Source: Pholiota molesta (lineage: Eukaryota > Basidiomycota > Agaricomycetes > Agaricales > Strophariaceae). Taken from it: 64,000 nt of DNA. The notes under the pieces were generated by a model that saw nothing but the letters and a program-made list of their open reading frames with translations, was not told the DNA's origin and did not search any database. The stretch covers positions 434,001 through 498,000 of the forward strand of contig JACGCK010000018.1 in assembly GCA_014925825.1 (NCBI GenBank). The letters run 5' to 3'. Positions 46,869-58,656 of this stretch are shown one piece after another. Made by a program: the position numbers and the translations under genes. The first letter of the stretch is position 1, and each line of letters starts with the position of its first letter.

Positions 46869-48066
46869 ATGTTCTGCTGTCTTCTGCCAACTAGTAGGCG
46901 CCCCCGTCATGTCTTCCCCGTCCCCCCTGCGCCTCCCAAGAAACCGAGCCCGTGGCTGCACTTCGTCGCCGGAGGGTCAGTGCCCCCGTCTCTCGCTCCA
47001 TAGAGTCCCGCTGACCCCATGAAACCTGCTTACAGCCTCGGCGGCATGTGCGGCGCCATCGTCACCAGCCCCTTCGACGTCGTCAAGACCCGCCTCCAGT
47101 CCGACCTCTTCCGCCAGAAGCACTCCGCCGTCAACGTAATCGGTGGTGGCGGCGCGGGCAGCGCCGTCTTTGGCGCCCCGCGCCCCGCGAACCTGCTCTA
47201 CAACTTTGTCGAGACGGGCTACATCATCCGGTGCGTTGCCCCTGCCTCTATGCCCACCCACCGTCCGCCTGCTGACGCAGACGGACCGTTAGCGACATCT
47301 ACCGCGAGGAGTCCTTCCGCGCGCTGTTCAAGGGCCTCGGCCCCACCCTCGTCGGCGTCGTCCCCGCGCGCTCCATCAACTTCTTCGCCTACGGCAACGG
47401 CAAGCGCCTCATCGCCGACAAGTTCAACAACGGGCAGGAGAACAGCTGGGTGCACCTCACCGCCGCCGCGGGCGCGGGCATCGTCACCGGCACCGCGACG
47501 AACCCCATCTGGGTCGTGAAGACGCGCCTGCAGCTCGCGCACGGCTCCGGCCAGGTCCTCGGCGGGAGCTGGCTCTGCGTGCAGCGCATCCTGCGCGAGG
47601 AGGGGGTACGGGGGTTCTATAAGGGCCTGAGCGCGAGTTATTTGGGCGTGACGGAGGGCACGATCCAGTGGGTGCTGTATGAGAGGCTGAAGAGGCTGAG
47701 CGAGTCGGTGGAGGGCCATGGACCGGTGTCGCGCTGGGCCGGCATGCTGGGCAGCGCCGGCGCCGCCAAGCTCGTCGCCAGCCTCATCACCTACCCACAC
47801 GAGGTGAGTTCCGTCCTCCATCAGCCACTTAAAATATCACTAACCATCCCTCTCCCTATTAGGTGCTGCGCACACGCCTGCGCCAGCCGAGCGTCAACGG
47901 CGTCGTCAAATACACCGGCCTCCTACAGACCCTCCGCCTGGTCATCGCGGAGGAGGGCGCGCGCACGCTCTACAGCGGCCTCTCCGCGCACCTCATGCGC
48001 GTCGTCCCGAACGCCGCGGTCATGTACTCCATCTACGAGGGCCTCATCAAGTACAGCTCCTCATAG
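46869..48066 (+). CDS. RIM2: mitochondrial pyrimidine-nucleotide carrier, RIM2 type
   Basis: SLC25 inner-membrane carrier. By family, Rim2 / SLC25A33-36 exchanges pyrimidine nucleotides and supports mtDNA maintenance. Three carrier repeats are seen: GMCGAIVTSPFDVVKTRLQ; ATNPIWVVKTRLQLAHGSG; LITYPHEVLRTRLRQPS. Each holds the PxD/E-x-x-K/R signature. FFAYGNGKRLI and GTIQWVLYERLKRL are diagnostic for this branch. Four exons, with the first read from ATG at 46,869 (MFCCLLPTSRRPRHVF, basic) into PSPWLHFVAGG. It ends IKYSSS, TAG at 48,064-48,066. About 330 residues. The sequence is strongly GC-rich compared with flanking repeats. Confidence 0.88.
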
Positions 48067-48604
48067 GCCGTGCGCCGTCCGTCCTTCCATGTCTTACCAC
48101 CACCGCACTCCGCCGCCGCCGCCGACCGACAGACGTGCTGCGGATGCCTGATGCGTGCGTGCGTGCGCGTAGCGTCGCACGCTGCCCGGTTCCTCGAACA
48201 CCCCACCCCACTCAACCCCTTATCTTATAGCAGGCCCTCTGCATCATCCGCATAGACAAAAAGTACCCCCCACCACCATGCTGTCCACCACCACCACCTA
48301 CCCCATATTGCCCTTCTCGCCCATACTGCCCATACTGCCCACCGATATCTGATATGCTACCCCATCCCACGGTAATCCGCCTTACGCGCCCGTAATCCCA
48401 TCCCGCCCCGCTGATCGCACATCTTATTACTTATGTATTTATCGCATCGCCTTCCATCATGCTTTTTCAGGCCTTTTAGTGGCCGCTTTTTGTAGTACAG
48501 ACATACATACATACCTATTTGAGTTTTCCTGTTGCACTATTCCATACATAATCTGCAATGACTACAAGGTTAAAAGTTCTTGGATTTTTGAGCGAATGAC
48601 CTTG
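48067..48604. other. intergenic, 3' of RIM2
   Basis: Pyrimidine-rich flank with CATACTGCC and ACATACATACATAC short repeats. No gene seen. Confidence 0.5.
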
Positions 48605-49271
48605 CACTACGAGCCCCAAAGCGGGGAAAATTTTCCGTGTAAAAGTCCTGTTTGATGTAGTTAAATAACTAGTTCACCAAATAAAAATTCCTTGAAAAAC
48701 AGGGATGAACCATGTTGAACAGGGAATCTGCAACCCAGGAATTTCCAGGAGTTATTACCTGCGATATTTCCACATTCCTGGGTGCGATGTAAGCCATAAA
48801 AAACGGGATATTATGACTGATTCCTCGTTTGGCAATGGGCATGGTATTTAGCCTTGTTGGCACAGATGAAATCCCTCAGTTTGAATGAAATAAAATGCTG
48901 GTAAAAGTGCTTTTATTCATAGGAATACATGGCCTGTGGTACAATACACATTACTTGCTACGATGGTTAAAATTGCCCACCCTCCACACCTCCAACCCGC
49001 CCTCCCCACCAATGCCCACCATGCCGCGCCGCCAGTCCACGCCCAGCACCCGGGAAGATCAAGAAAAAGTTGAGAAAAAGTGCCCGAAAACCCAGAGCAG
49101 AACCGGGTAAATTTGGGAACCAGTGCAAATCACTCGAAAACTTGGTTTAGAAAATTGGCCAGTCTCGGCCTAGTAAACATTTCCTGCCACCCATTATTGC
49201 CCGTTAGACAAGGAAAAAGGAAAATATCCTGGGTCACCCTGGGAAGTTTCCCCGCTTTGGGGTTCATAGTG
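48605..49271. mobile_element. 667-bp terminal-inverted-repeat element
   Basis: The left end CACTACGAGCCCCAAAGCGG and the right end read inward, CACTATGAACCCCAAAGCGG, match at all but two positions. Both continue GGAAA. The inside holds paired CCTGGG/CCCAGG motifs and no coding capacity. CACTA ends recall the CACTA (EnSpm) superfamily, but the flanks (TTG / AAT) do not show the expected 3-base target duplication. It may be old, or the true ends may lie a few bases inward. Confidence 0.7.
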
Positions 49272-50042
49272 AATTGACATTCTGGTTTTGTTGGAGTACA
49301 TACTCGAGGGGGATGTCAAGATGGGCCCTGTGTTGGCCCTGTGTTCCCTTTGGACATATAGTACTCTCAGCTGTTTTTTCTTCACATTCGAAGCAACTTG
49401 GCTTTATTTTCCGTGGAGCCTTCGGAGGTGTTTCTGTTTCATGCATTAGGACTAACTTGGAATTTTCCAGCTCCTTTGGACTGGACAGTATTTATACATG
49501 TCTATTTTTAACGAATCTTCAACCACTGGCTGCATTCATTCTCGCTACGGACGCTCTGAATCAAGCGCTCAAATCTAGAGATTTACATGTCATTGTGCAA
49601 CTGTCATCGCATATGATGTCAAGTTACTGTCCAGTACACAAAGGTATCCAGACAAACTGGAAAGAAACACCTCTTCAGGGAATGCAGTAGTATTATGCTT
49701 ATAATTTCGCAGAAGACTGCACCAAAAAATAACGGCGACAGATACGGAGAGCCACCTCTGGGTTCTTTCTAAAATTAAACTGGAAGTCCTGTAGTTTGCA
49801 GTTACTGTGCAGTCCGACAGCGAGAACAGCGGGGTGGGATCTGCATATTGAACGTGCCCCATGATTTGTTGGAGCAACATCCACTGGAATGAGCGCTCGA
49901 TTCGCAAGTAAGCACTGTCAGACGCCAATAAAAACGTATATAAGGGAAGGGAAACTGACGATAAACCTCAGGCCCCAGCTCAGGTATTATTCTTCCTCAA
50001 CAAAACCTTTAAACACACTTTTTCCACCAACAACCGCCAATC
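49272..50042. other. intergenic, element / secreted protein
   Basis: AT-rich, with no supported gene. The last 120 bases are the promoter of the secreted protein (TATATAAGGG near 49,936). Confidence 0.5.
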
Positions 50043-50582
50043 ATGCAATTCAAATTCGCAACCCTCGTCTCTGCTGTCGCGCTGGCATCCTCCGCTCTCG
50101 CACAAACCGTCAGTTATGAAGGCTTTGCAAGCACCGTCTCCTGCAGCGGCTCCTCCTTTGGCTGCACCGACGGCGGGTCCATCTGCTGCTCCCTCCCCTC
50201 TGGCTTCGGATTCTCCGCCCAGTTCAATAATCTCCCCTCTGGCACCGAGGGCCAGGGATACACCGGGAGCGGCTGCTCGGACTTCCTCTTCTCGCTCTTC
50301 GGCTCTGGCACAAAGTGCTTCAACGGCGGAGGCACGCGCGCGACCCACCTCAATTGGTTCCACTCCACCCAGGGGCGCCGCCGTGCGCCGGGCCAGGCCA
50401 GGGAGGCAGGCGCTGCGGCGGCGGCTGCGAACTGCAGTTCTCCTGCCTACTTCAAGTACGCGGATGCGTCCAGTGCCGAAAGGACGATCAAGGTCCCCGC
50501 GGACGAGGGTGCGGCGCAAACCATTGCCGACCTCTACATTGCCAGCAACTTGACCGCCCTTTCTACCTATGCGAATTATTAA
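50043..50582 (+). CDS. small secreted cysteine-containing protein
   Basis: Single-exon 179-residue frame with a clear signal peptide (MQFKFATLVSAVALASSALA, cleavage after ALA). The mature part is rich in Ser, Gly and Ala with cysteines in CSGSSFGCTDGGSICCS and GSGCSDFLF. The end is NLTALSTYANY. A basic stretch RRRAPGQAREAG in the middle could be a processing site. No known enzyme motif. A TATA-like TATATAAGG lies about 105 bases before the ATG. Role unknown; a cell-wall or secreted protein is the plain reading. Confidence 0.7.
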   Translation: MQFKFATLVSAVALASSALAQTVSYEGFASTVSCSGSSFGCTDGGSICCSLPSGFGFSAQFNNLPSGTEGQGYTGSGCSDFLFSLFGSGTKCFNGGGTRATHLNWFHSTQGRRRAPGQAREAGAAAAAANCSSPAYFKYADASSAERTIKVPADEGAAQTIADLYIASNLTALSTYANY

Positions 50583-51340
50583 ACGGTAAGAGTTCTAGCA
50601 TGAATTTAATCAGAAACATATCTAATAAAAATTTCCGTGCTATCTAGGATAACATCCCAGAGCCGCGGATGTGCATTTCCGCAATTCATCAGCAATATTG
50701 CAATATCTTCGTTAGGAAATATTAGTTAGATAGTGTGATGACAATTGGCTCTTTGATTTGGCCCATTAGAATATGTTGAAAATAGTTCCTGGTCTTGACT
50801 GACTCCTCAATGTTTCTTCGTTCTTTCGAAATATCAACACAGTTTGATCGAATTCCCGTGAAATTCCTTTACTTGCGCTACTCATTGACTTTTGCGCTCA
50901 CTTGCGCTCAAGTAGAGCGCAAGTCCTTATCGTTCTGGACAAAATCACATGAAAAAGGCAAGATGAAAGCATTCAAAGGGTAAGTTGTAAATATGCTCCA
51001 ATCAATAATCAAATGGAAGAGTGCACGACGCAAGGGCGCAAGGCTGATGTACTGGAGGAACTTCCGCACGGTTTTTGTAGCGTTTGTGGTTGGTTTGTGG
51101 TGTTATTTGCACGCCACAGTGTCTTACTGTAAGATTGACCGTGAATAATCTGTGGCGAGGAAAAAAAAATAGCAGATAAGACACCAGATGATAAATAAAT
51201 GGATTGCAGTTAACGTTGTAAATGGTGTACATCTTCCGCGTTGTAAGTACGTGCAGGGCACCTTCAGGTTGTGACTCAATGTCGATGCCAGTGGTACGTT
51301 ATTGTTGATTGAATGACTGAGATGTATATATACAACAGAC
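50583..51340. other. intergenic, 3' of secreted protein
   Basis: AT-rich, no gene seen. Confidence 0.4.
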
Positions 51341-51488
51341 CTTGCCAACAGCGATGGCTTCGAGAAAGCCGAGTCGTTTGTTGATGGAAATGTCCATGAC
51401 CTTCTGCGCTAAATCACCGGTCTTGTCGTTCAATTGAGTGATCTGGGCTGGGTGTTTTTTTCGCCTCGTCCGTAAACCATTTTGCCAT
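51341..51488 (-). pseudogene. orphan coding fragment with homopolymer frameshift
   Basis: The minus strand opens MAKWFTDEAKK from ATG at 51,488. After a run of seven A (51,455-51,461) the other frame continues smoothly as ITQLNDKTGDLAQKVMDI and LGFLEAIAVGK, up to a GT donor at 51,340. One extra A explains the switch. The two halves together look like one soluble helical protein, but I do not recognise it and found no later exon. It is either a relic or a real exon hit by a base-call error. Confidence 0.4.
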
Positions 51489-51686
51489 ACCTAAGTATTG
51501 GACAATCAGCCTTGGGCAGCAGAAAATGGACTCAGGAAACAACAAGTAAAATATTTTACAACATGACTAGAATGAAACTAGAACCAAAGAAAACAAACAC
51601 CCTTCCACAGCCAAGAAGAAGCCATTGACTAGATATAAGCACCAATAACGATAACAGCCAACACCATCACCACCAGCCCACACACC

Positions 51687-54552
51687 CTACACATACCTCA
51701 CCGCCGCACTCCGCCCCCTCTCCCCCGCCCCCCGCCCGCCGGGCCCCAAACTCCAAATCTCCACCACCGTCTTCCCCGCCCGCCGACACGCCACCGCGCA
51801 CACCCCCCGCCCAAACGCGACCTTCCACACGCTCTCGCTCGCGCCCCCGAGCTCCCTGACCAGCGCCCCCGTGCGCGTCTCGTACACCCGCACCCGCCCG
51901 TCGTTCCCGCCCGTGACGAGGAACGCGGCGGAGACCTGCAGCGCGGTCACGGAGGAGTCGTGCGCGGCGATGCGGTGCTGCGCGGTGTAGGTTTGGAGCG
52001 AGAAGGTGATGACGCGCCCATCCGCGCCGCCTGTGGCGAGTAGGGTTGGGGCGAGCTGCAGCTGGCACACGAGCGCGGTGTGGCCCTGGAGGAGCGCGAT
52101 GCACTGCCTGTGTGGGATGGCTTTTTGTTAGCGTTCCGATGTTTTTTGGATGGGAAGAGGGAGCGTACGTACCCTGTTTGTGCATCCCATATGCGCACGG
52201 TGGTGTCCAGCCCGCCAGAGGCGATCCGCACGCCGTCGAACGCGACGGAATAAATCTGCGAGAAATGGCCCTGCAGGACATGCAGACACTCCCCTGTATC
52301 GATATTCCAAAGCTATCCGCGCCAAACAAGTTTAAGTACACTCATACAGAAAAAGCGAATTTCACTGCACACGCACCCGGCACGTATGGTCATAGCTCCC
52401 GCTGACCACCTTGTCCCCGAACACATCGAGACACCGCACGCTCGCCTGGTGCCCCTCGAGCACGCGCAGCCGGCGGCCGCGCTGCACGTCCCACACGTGC
52501 AGCGTCGCGTCGCGCGAGCCAGTGACGGCGATCGGGCGGTGGTTCAGCACGCGCAGCGAGCGGATCGTCGAGAGGTGCCCGTGCAGGACGTAAATGCATT
52601 GTCTGTGCATGTTCGAAGCGGAAAAAATGCACGCATCGGTCAGCAAAGCGATATGGAATGCGATGCGTAGGGGGAGAAGGGGCGATACGCACCCGGATTT
52701 GAGATCCCATACTCTGACCACCTTGTCGCACCCCCCGCTGACGATGATGGGGTTCGGCTGTCCCCATCCATGCGACGAATAACAATTATTGAAAGGCTTT
52801 TCGCGGCTCTCCGTCGTCGGCGTCTCTCCTCCGCCATCTTCGTCTTCATCTACATACTGCCACGGCGTCCGCCGTTGCTTCGCGTGCCGCCGCCGCCGCC
52901 GAGGCGGCGCGCTCGCATCTCTGCCGCCACCCCCGTCCACCGCATCGTCAGCTCCTTCAAACACACCGCCCTCCTCCTCCGAGCTCGCACCACTCTCCTC
53001 GTTGCGGCCGCTGGAAGCTGACGACGACGAAGAGAAGAGGTTGAGCCCCAGAGCGCGCTGCATTGCAGGCGGCACGAGATGCGCGAGCGAGGGGCCCCCT
53101 GGCATGACGTGCAGCCCGTCGCCGGTCGCGTGCGCGGTGTTGAGCCCGGCCATGCGCGCGCGGAGGAGGTCGTCGGCGGCGCCGTTGCTGCTGCTTGCCC
53201 GTCTCCTGTCCGCTGGGCCTGCGCCGCCTCCCGTTTGATCAGTGTCCGCGAGCCCACTGCCTGTTGCATGCGTGTCAGCATCTCCGCCATCCGACCGCCT
53301 CTTCCTCCGCGTTTGCGTCCAATTGCGCGACCCCTCCGCATACGCGCCACTACCCCCCTCGTCATCACCCATCCCCGTCTCCTCTCCCCTGCCATCGTCC
53401 CCATCGCCCGCAGGCGCCGGCGCCGCCCGACCCGCCGCCCCTGCGCCACCCCCGCGCAGATACCCGCCCTGGCTCACCAGACAAACGCCCCACACGCCCG
53501 ACTCGTGCCCGCGCAGCGTGCGCACGAACAGCCCCGTGCGCGCGGAGTACACCTTGATCATCGCGCTCGCGAGCCCGACGACGACCCACCGCCGGTCGAG
53601 CGCGAGCGAGGTCACCGTGCCGCTGTCCGGGCTGATGATCGGCAGCCGGTGCGCGTTGAGCAGCGTGCCACCGCGCCGCCAGTTGGTGTCTGTGGATAGG
53701 CTCGCGTGGTGAGAAGGGGGCGAGGATAAGGATGGAAGGGGGGGAAAATGAGGGATGGAAGGACTTACGGATGATGCAGGTGTCTCTAAAAAATCGGCGA
53801 TAGGAAAACTGGGGACGAGGGAGTTGTGCATCGGCAGAAATCGACGGAGATGGTTTGGGAAGACTCGAGAGAGGGCAAGGTTCGCCTTCTTCCTGTGAAG
53901 GAGCCGAACCCTCCGTGCTCGAGGCATGCGTAGACCGATGCGGCTTCACGGACCCGAATTTACTCCGATGAAGCGCCTTCTCCTGCCGCCGCCTCCACTC
54001 CTCCTCGGCCTCCTCCAGATCGTCAAAGTCATATGCAACAGCCATCGCCTTCCATATACTCTCATCTCTCGCAATACGCCGCCACCGCTTGCTGACCAGC
54101 GAGGCGTTCAGCAGGGTCTTCACATCGTCCACGAATAGCAGGACGTGCAGCACCAGCTCTTCGGGTAGGGAGAATGAGAATTCGCGCTTGAGGATGGGGC
54201 CGATTGTCTGCGAGATGAAGAACAGCTCGTCTGGGGTGCAGGAGCGGATGATGGATAAAAGATATTCGCGGCGCAGGGCGGGGTTATTGGCATTCATCTC
54301 GAAGGACGATAGAGGGAGTGGAGGCGCTTGAATGGCATTGTATTGCGATTGAAAGCTGAGAGGAATGTTGTTGACAGCGGGTCGGGGAGATGGCGCAGGT
54401 GTTGGAGGGGATATTATGGGCATGTAGAGTATTTGCGTCTCGGATGCGAGTGTAGATGTGGATGGAAGCGGCGGGTGGTTGGGGTTCGTGTGTCCATGGA
54501 GCTGTAGCTCGTTCGTTGGCATTGTAGGCCCAGCATCGTAAATATGATCCAT
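51687..54552 (-). CDS. F-box / WD40 protein (Cdc4/Fbw7-like SCF receptor)
   Basis: Probable substrate receptor of an SCF ubiquitin ligase. The start MDHIYDAGPTMPTNEL is at 54,552. The F-box reads SFSLPEELVLHVLLFVDDVKTLL...VSKRWRRIARDESIWK. WD40 blades follow: TLRGHESGVWGVCLV; IIVSGGCDKVVRVWDL; VLHGHLSTIRSLRVL...RDATLHVWDV; LEGHQASVRCLDVF; VLQGHFSQIYSVAFDGVRIA; LQGHTALVCQLQL; and a last degenerate blade ending SAAVRYV. A disordered insert of over 200 residues, rich in Gly, Arg, Ser and acidic runs, splits the first blade from the rest. About seven exons and close to 850 residues. Its exact yeast ortholog (Cdc4 or Pop1) is inference. Confidence 0.85.
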
Positions 54553-55549
54553 CGAAGGTAACTTGAAAATTTTCAATGAAGATTCAGTGAATTCTTTATG
54601 TCTATGCGGAAGGAGTCACCTATTGTCAGGATGAGATTTGCTGATCCGCGAATTTCAACTCACCAGTCAGGCTTACCGATGCGAATGAATCTGAAGAGTC
54701 GGATTTCCACCCAGTAGTCTCCTAACCGATCTCCCAAATAAATAGTTTTCCGTCGAAATCGAATGGCGAAGCCTGAGGCCCGGTGCTGAGTGCTGAACTC
54801 GGACAACGATTTACAAAGGACCCAGGTTCAAGTTACAGGATATACAACCTAAACACGATATAGAATCAGCATCGCTCGGATAGATAGATCATTTTTCACG
54901 TACAGGTATTTACAAAGCTCTCCCTAGAGCTGTCGGGATATGGGAGGAGGCTAGGAGCCCGTCGAGCTCTCAGCTGGCCGCTGCCAACGAACAAAAACGA
55001 TCATGGCGGACCCAAGAACATCGCAAAATTAGAAACGTCCGCTATTGGTCCGCCACCGCGTGCCAGAACTTAATCAAATATGGGTGACAATCGTGTTAAA
55101 TTTCTCATTTCAACGAATCTCCAAATTCGCGAGGCGGCTTCGAGTTGGCGTAAGTTGGATAGCAAAGAGTTGGATTGAGTACTTATAACTTGAAAGAGGG
55201 TGTATATGTTTATCAAAATTTGCCGAGGATGCATTGGAAAAGCACAGAGCAAGACTCTGCAGCATCCCAATTCATGAACCAGAAAATTCAACACCCAGCA
55301 AACGCCCAGCAAGCACCCAGGCAATATAAGTACATACATGTTAATCTAAGTAACAGGGTCTTCTGAGAATATTATAGGCCTCTTGAATAGTGGAAAAACT
55401 GCTCCGTTCATGGGCGACGTGAATCAGGTTGAGCGACGAGAGATTAGACTTGGTATCTGAGTACCGCGGTGGCTGTGTAGCGCTCACCCCGCAGACCAAA
55501 CAAAATACAAAATCCTGTCTAGCGGCTTCTACTTTTAGCAACACAATAT
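54553..55549. other. intergenic, F-box/WD40 gene / U6
   Basis: About 1 kb, AT-rich, with no supported gene. It contains the promoter of the F-box/WD40 gene. No clear TATA was found 25-30 bases before U6. Confidence 0.4.
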
Positions 55550-55573
55550 GTCCCCTTCGGGGTGACATACGAA

Positions 55574-55604
<31 letters not shown>

Positions 55605-55655
55605 GGCCCCTGCACAAGGATGACACGCTTTCCCGGAGTGGTAGATCTACGGATC
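55550..55655 (+). ncRNA. U6 spliceosomal RNA
   Basis: The core is unmistakable: 5' hairpin GTCCCCTTCGGGGTGACATA, ATTGGAACGATACAGAGAAG (ACAGAGA box that pairs with the 5' splice site), then ATTAGCATGGCCCCTGCACA and AGGATGACACGC. The bases after ACACGC (TTTCCCGGAGTGGTAGATC) are not the usual U6 3' tail. The T-rich ATTTATTTT (55,660-55,669) or the T-run at 55,673-55,677 may be the Pol III stop. The exact 3' end is uncertain. Confidence 0.85.
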
Positions 55656-56080
55656 TCAATATTTATTTTGCTGTTTTTACCTACTTTCTTTTTGGGAGGT
55701 CCTCCAGCTTAACGGTATATAACTGTTGTGATATGGACATAATGCATTATGCTTCTCGAATTTGAACGGAGCTGGGAAATTCATCGTGATTCGTCATTTA
55801 GATGTTTATTTTTTTTTTTGCAAATCATCCGACATGCAAATTACTGCAATGAAGGACATGCAATTATTTTAGAGTCGAGACAAAGTATCAGGCTAGACGG
55901 CGTTCGCGCCGCTGTCCAGGCTGCTGCTTCCTCTCTAACGTCGCGTTCGAGACAGTACGGAAGTTGCCGAATTAAGAAGTGGGCCGATTTGAAATGTCGT
56001 ATTTCATTGACGCGACTTTTCGACGAACTTTCACGACAAAGTAACGATTCTCCCACTCACCGTCGCTGTCCTCCTACATT

Positions 56081-57910
56081 ATGTCTAATGTCAAGCCGCA
56101 CTACGATATCGTCATTGTCGGCGCTGGCATCGCTGGGTGTGCTCTCGCGCATGGACTCTCCACTCTTCCGCGATCAACGCCATTACGGATCGGCGTGGTG
56201 GAACGCTCGCTCGCGGAACCCGACCGCATTGTCGGAGAACTACTCCAGCCTGGCGGCGTGATTGCGATGAAGCGTCTGGGGATAGAGTCTTGCCTGGAGG
56301 GCATCGACGCCATTACTGTCAACGGCTATTGCGTGGTGGAGGACGGACAGTCGGTGCATATCCCATATCCCGGCTCCTATGAAGGGCGGAGTTTCCACCA
56401 TGGGAGGTTTATCATGAAGTTGAGGGAAGCGGCGCGGAAAGCGAAGGGCGTCGAGCTGATAGAGGCGACCGTAACAGAGCTCATCGAGGGGGACCGCAGC
56501 GGGACAATAGTTGGTGTCGGCTTAACGAAAAAAGGCGCGGACGGTGTTGAAGACTCAAAAGAAACCCTGTTCGCAGATTTAGTGATTGTGGCCGACGGCT
56601 GCTTTTCTAATTTCAGGACTTCCGTCATGGGCGCTTCCGCTGTGAAACCCGAAACGAAGAGTCACTTCGTTGGCGCTATCCTTGAGGACGCGCGCCTTCC
56701 AATACCCAACCATGGCACAGTTGCCCTAGTCAAAGGCTTCGGGCCTGTGCTGTTATACCAAATCTCTGAACATGATACCCGTATGCTTGTCAACGTCAAG
56801 CAACCTCTTCCCTCCGACCTCAAGGTAGATATTTTCCTTGCCTGCAATATTTATTACTGCCTAACATAATTCTCCAGGCCCATATTCTCCAAAACGTCGT
56901 CCCCCAACTCCCTTCTGCCCTCCACCTCCCCATCCAAAAAGCGCTTGACAAAGATCGTCTGCGACGGATGCCCAATTCTTTCCTCCCACCCATCGAGCAA
57001 GGCACCTCTCACTCGAAAGCGGGCGCTATCCTCATCGGCGACTCGTGGAATATGCGCCACCCTCTTACCGGCGGCGGTATGACCGTGGCTTTGAATGATG
57101 TCGTGGTTCTACGCGACCTCCTTGGTTCGGTAGACGACTTCAAAAATTGGAAGCAGGTAAAGAAGGTGCTGCATCGTTGGCATTGGGATCGGAAACCCTT
57201 GGCGTCAACGGTTAACATTCTGAGCGTGGCTTTGTATGACCTGTTTGGTGCGGACGGTAAGTGATGGCTTTGCGCTACGTGTTTGTTAGTCCTTGAAGCT
57301 AACTTGTATTATCACAGGTGAAGAATTACAGGTTCTACGGACGGGGTGCTTCAAGTATTTCGAACGCGGAGGCGAATGTATCAATGGTCCCGTCTCGCTC
57401 CTCTCAGGGTGTGTTTAGCATTCTTTGATGAGTTTTCTCGTACTGATTTTATATTTTAGGATTGCACCATCACCTGCTCTCCTCGCATACCATTTCTTCT
57501 CTGTCGCATTTTACGCTATCTATGTCATGTTCACGCATCCCCAACGCGTTTCACCGCCGCCGTCACCTCGACTTGATGCCAACGGAAATCCTTGTAGCAA
57601 TGGCGTCAAGCCTGTCTATGAGGTGCCGAGTATATTCCAATATCCTGCTCTTTTCGTGAAGAGTCTCCGTGTGGTAAGTCCACGTCTCATTTCACATTCG
57701 TTAAATTCCTTTTCTCATCGTGGAAACGTGTAGTTTTATACGGCCTGCATCGTGTTCGGACCCTTGCTGTGGTCGGAGGTGCGCTGGTGGTCGCCGTCCG
57801 ATACGTCGTCGCGGAATCAGCTCGTCCTGCTATCTATCGTCCCTCTGCTTCTGTTCCTCGCGGCTGTGAATTATGGTATCCCGGGCCTTGGGCTGTTGGG
57901 CGTTCTATGA
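56081..57910 (+). CDS. ERG1: squalene epoxidase (squalene monooxygenase)
   Basis: FAD enzyme of the ER that turns squalene into 2,3-oxidosqualene, the step after squalene synthase and the target of allylamine antifungals. Seen: MSNVKPHYDIVIVGAGIAGC (GxGxxG dinucleotide fold), RIVGELLQPGG, LVIVADGCFSNFR (DG motif), GDSWNMRHPLTGGGMTVAL (second FAD motif), and two C-terminal hydrophobic segments (FYTACIVFGPLLW; LLSIVPLLLFLAAV) that anchor it in the membrane. Five exons, ending LGLLGVL, TGA at 57,908-57,910. About 510 residues, full length. U6 lies 430 bases upstream on the same strand. Confidence 0.93.
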
Positions 57911-58273
57911 GCGTGCGCTGGGGCTGTCAGTACTTATTATACCTACCTACCGGATGTGGAACAAGGCTTTTGGGACTCTACAATTTGACGTACCTTGGGG
58001 ATATGTATCGCGATTTTGAGCATATAGAGGTACATATCTTCATACATCATCATCATGTAACTTAGTAGTAATTAGATATCTTATTCATTAATTTGCAAAT
58101 GACACAAAGGTTGTCCTGTAACTCTCCACAACAGGAGATTCAACTTTCAAGTATACAAAATCTGATCCAATATTTACCCCAAGGGGCGACCCGCGACATG
58201 ATGTTCGCCTCGTACAATTAGTAGATCCGTTTTGGATGCGCGACGGGATTCTTCTCCCATCCGGAGGTGTATC
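57911..58273. other. intergenic, ERG1 / tRNA-Ile
   Basis: 3' flank of ERG1. A short CATCATCATCAT run lies near 58,044-58,055. Nothing else seen. Confidence 0.5.
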
Positions 58274-58347
58274 GGCCGACTAGCTCAGCTGGTTAGAGCG
58301 TCGTGCTAATAACGCGAAGGTCTTGGGTTCGATCCCCACGTTGGCCA
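58274..58347 (+). tRNA. tRNA-Ile (anticodon AAU)
   Basis: Identical over 74 bases to the minus-strand gene at 45,355-45,428, including the T-stem mismatch. Anticodon loop CTAATAA, no intron. A six-T run at 58,372-58,377 is the Pol III stop. Confidence 0.95.
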
Positions 58348-58371
58348 TCCACAATTCACGCTGAACTGCCT

Positions 58372-58377
58372 GTTTTT
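58372..58377 (+). terminator. Pol III T-run of tRNA-Ile
   Basis: TTTTTT 25 bases after the mature tRNA 3' end. Confidence 0.7.
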
Positions 58378-58656
58378 TAGTCTTTTTTTCTTTGAATTTG
58401 TCGTCGGCTGATATTCTCTGGAGTCTGGACAGTGGAGTGACGACTCGACGAGTCCGTCGTTAGATTGAAATTCATTGAATGTTCATAATACATAAATGTC
58501 GAAAGACTCGAGAGTTTATTTGAATTTTGGGCCTTGAGGGGTGCCCGGGTGAGGCGAGGCTGTGAGCTGCCAATTAAAGTTTTAAAAAAAATAAAGAATC
58601 AACGTGATACAACAGCATCATTCTTCCGAAGGAAGGTGGTTTCCAAAGATTGTATT

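Noticed and set aside
52770..53699. Several overlapping plus-strand frames opposite the F-box/WD40 gene
   Set aside because: Low-complexity shadows of the disordered Gly/Arg/Ser insert.
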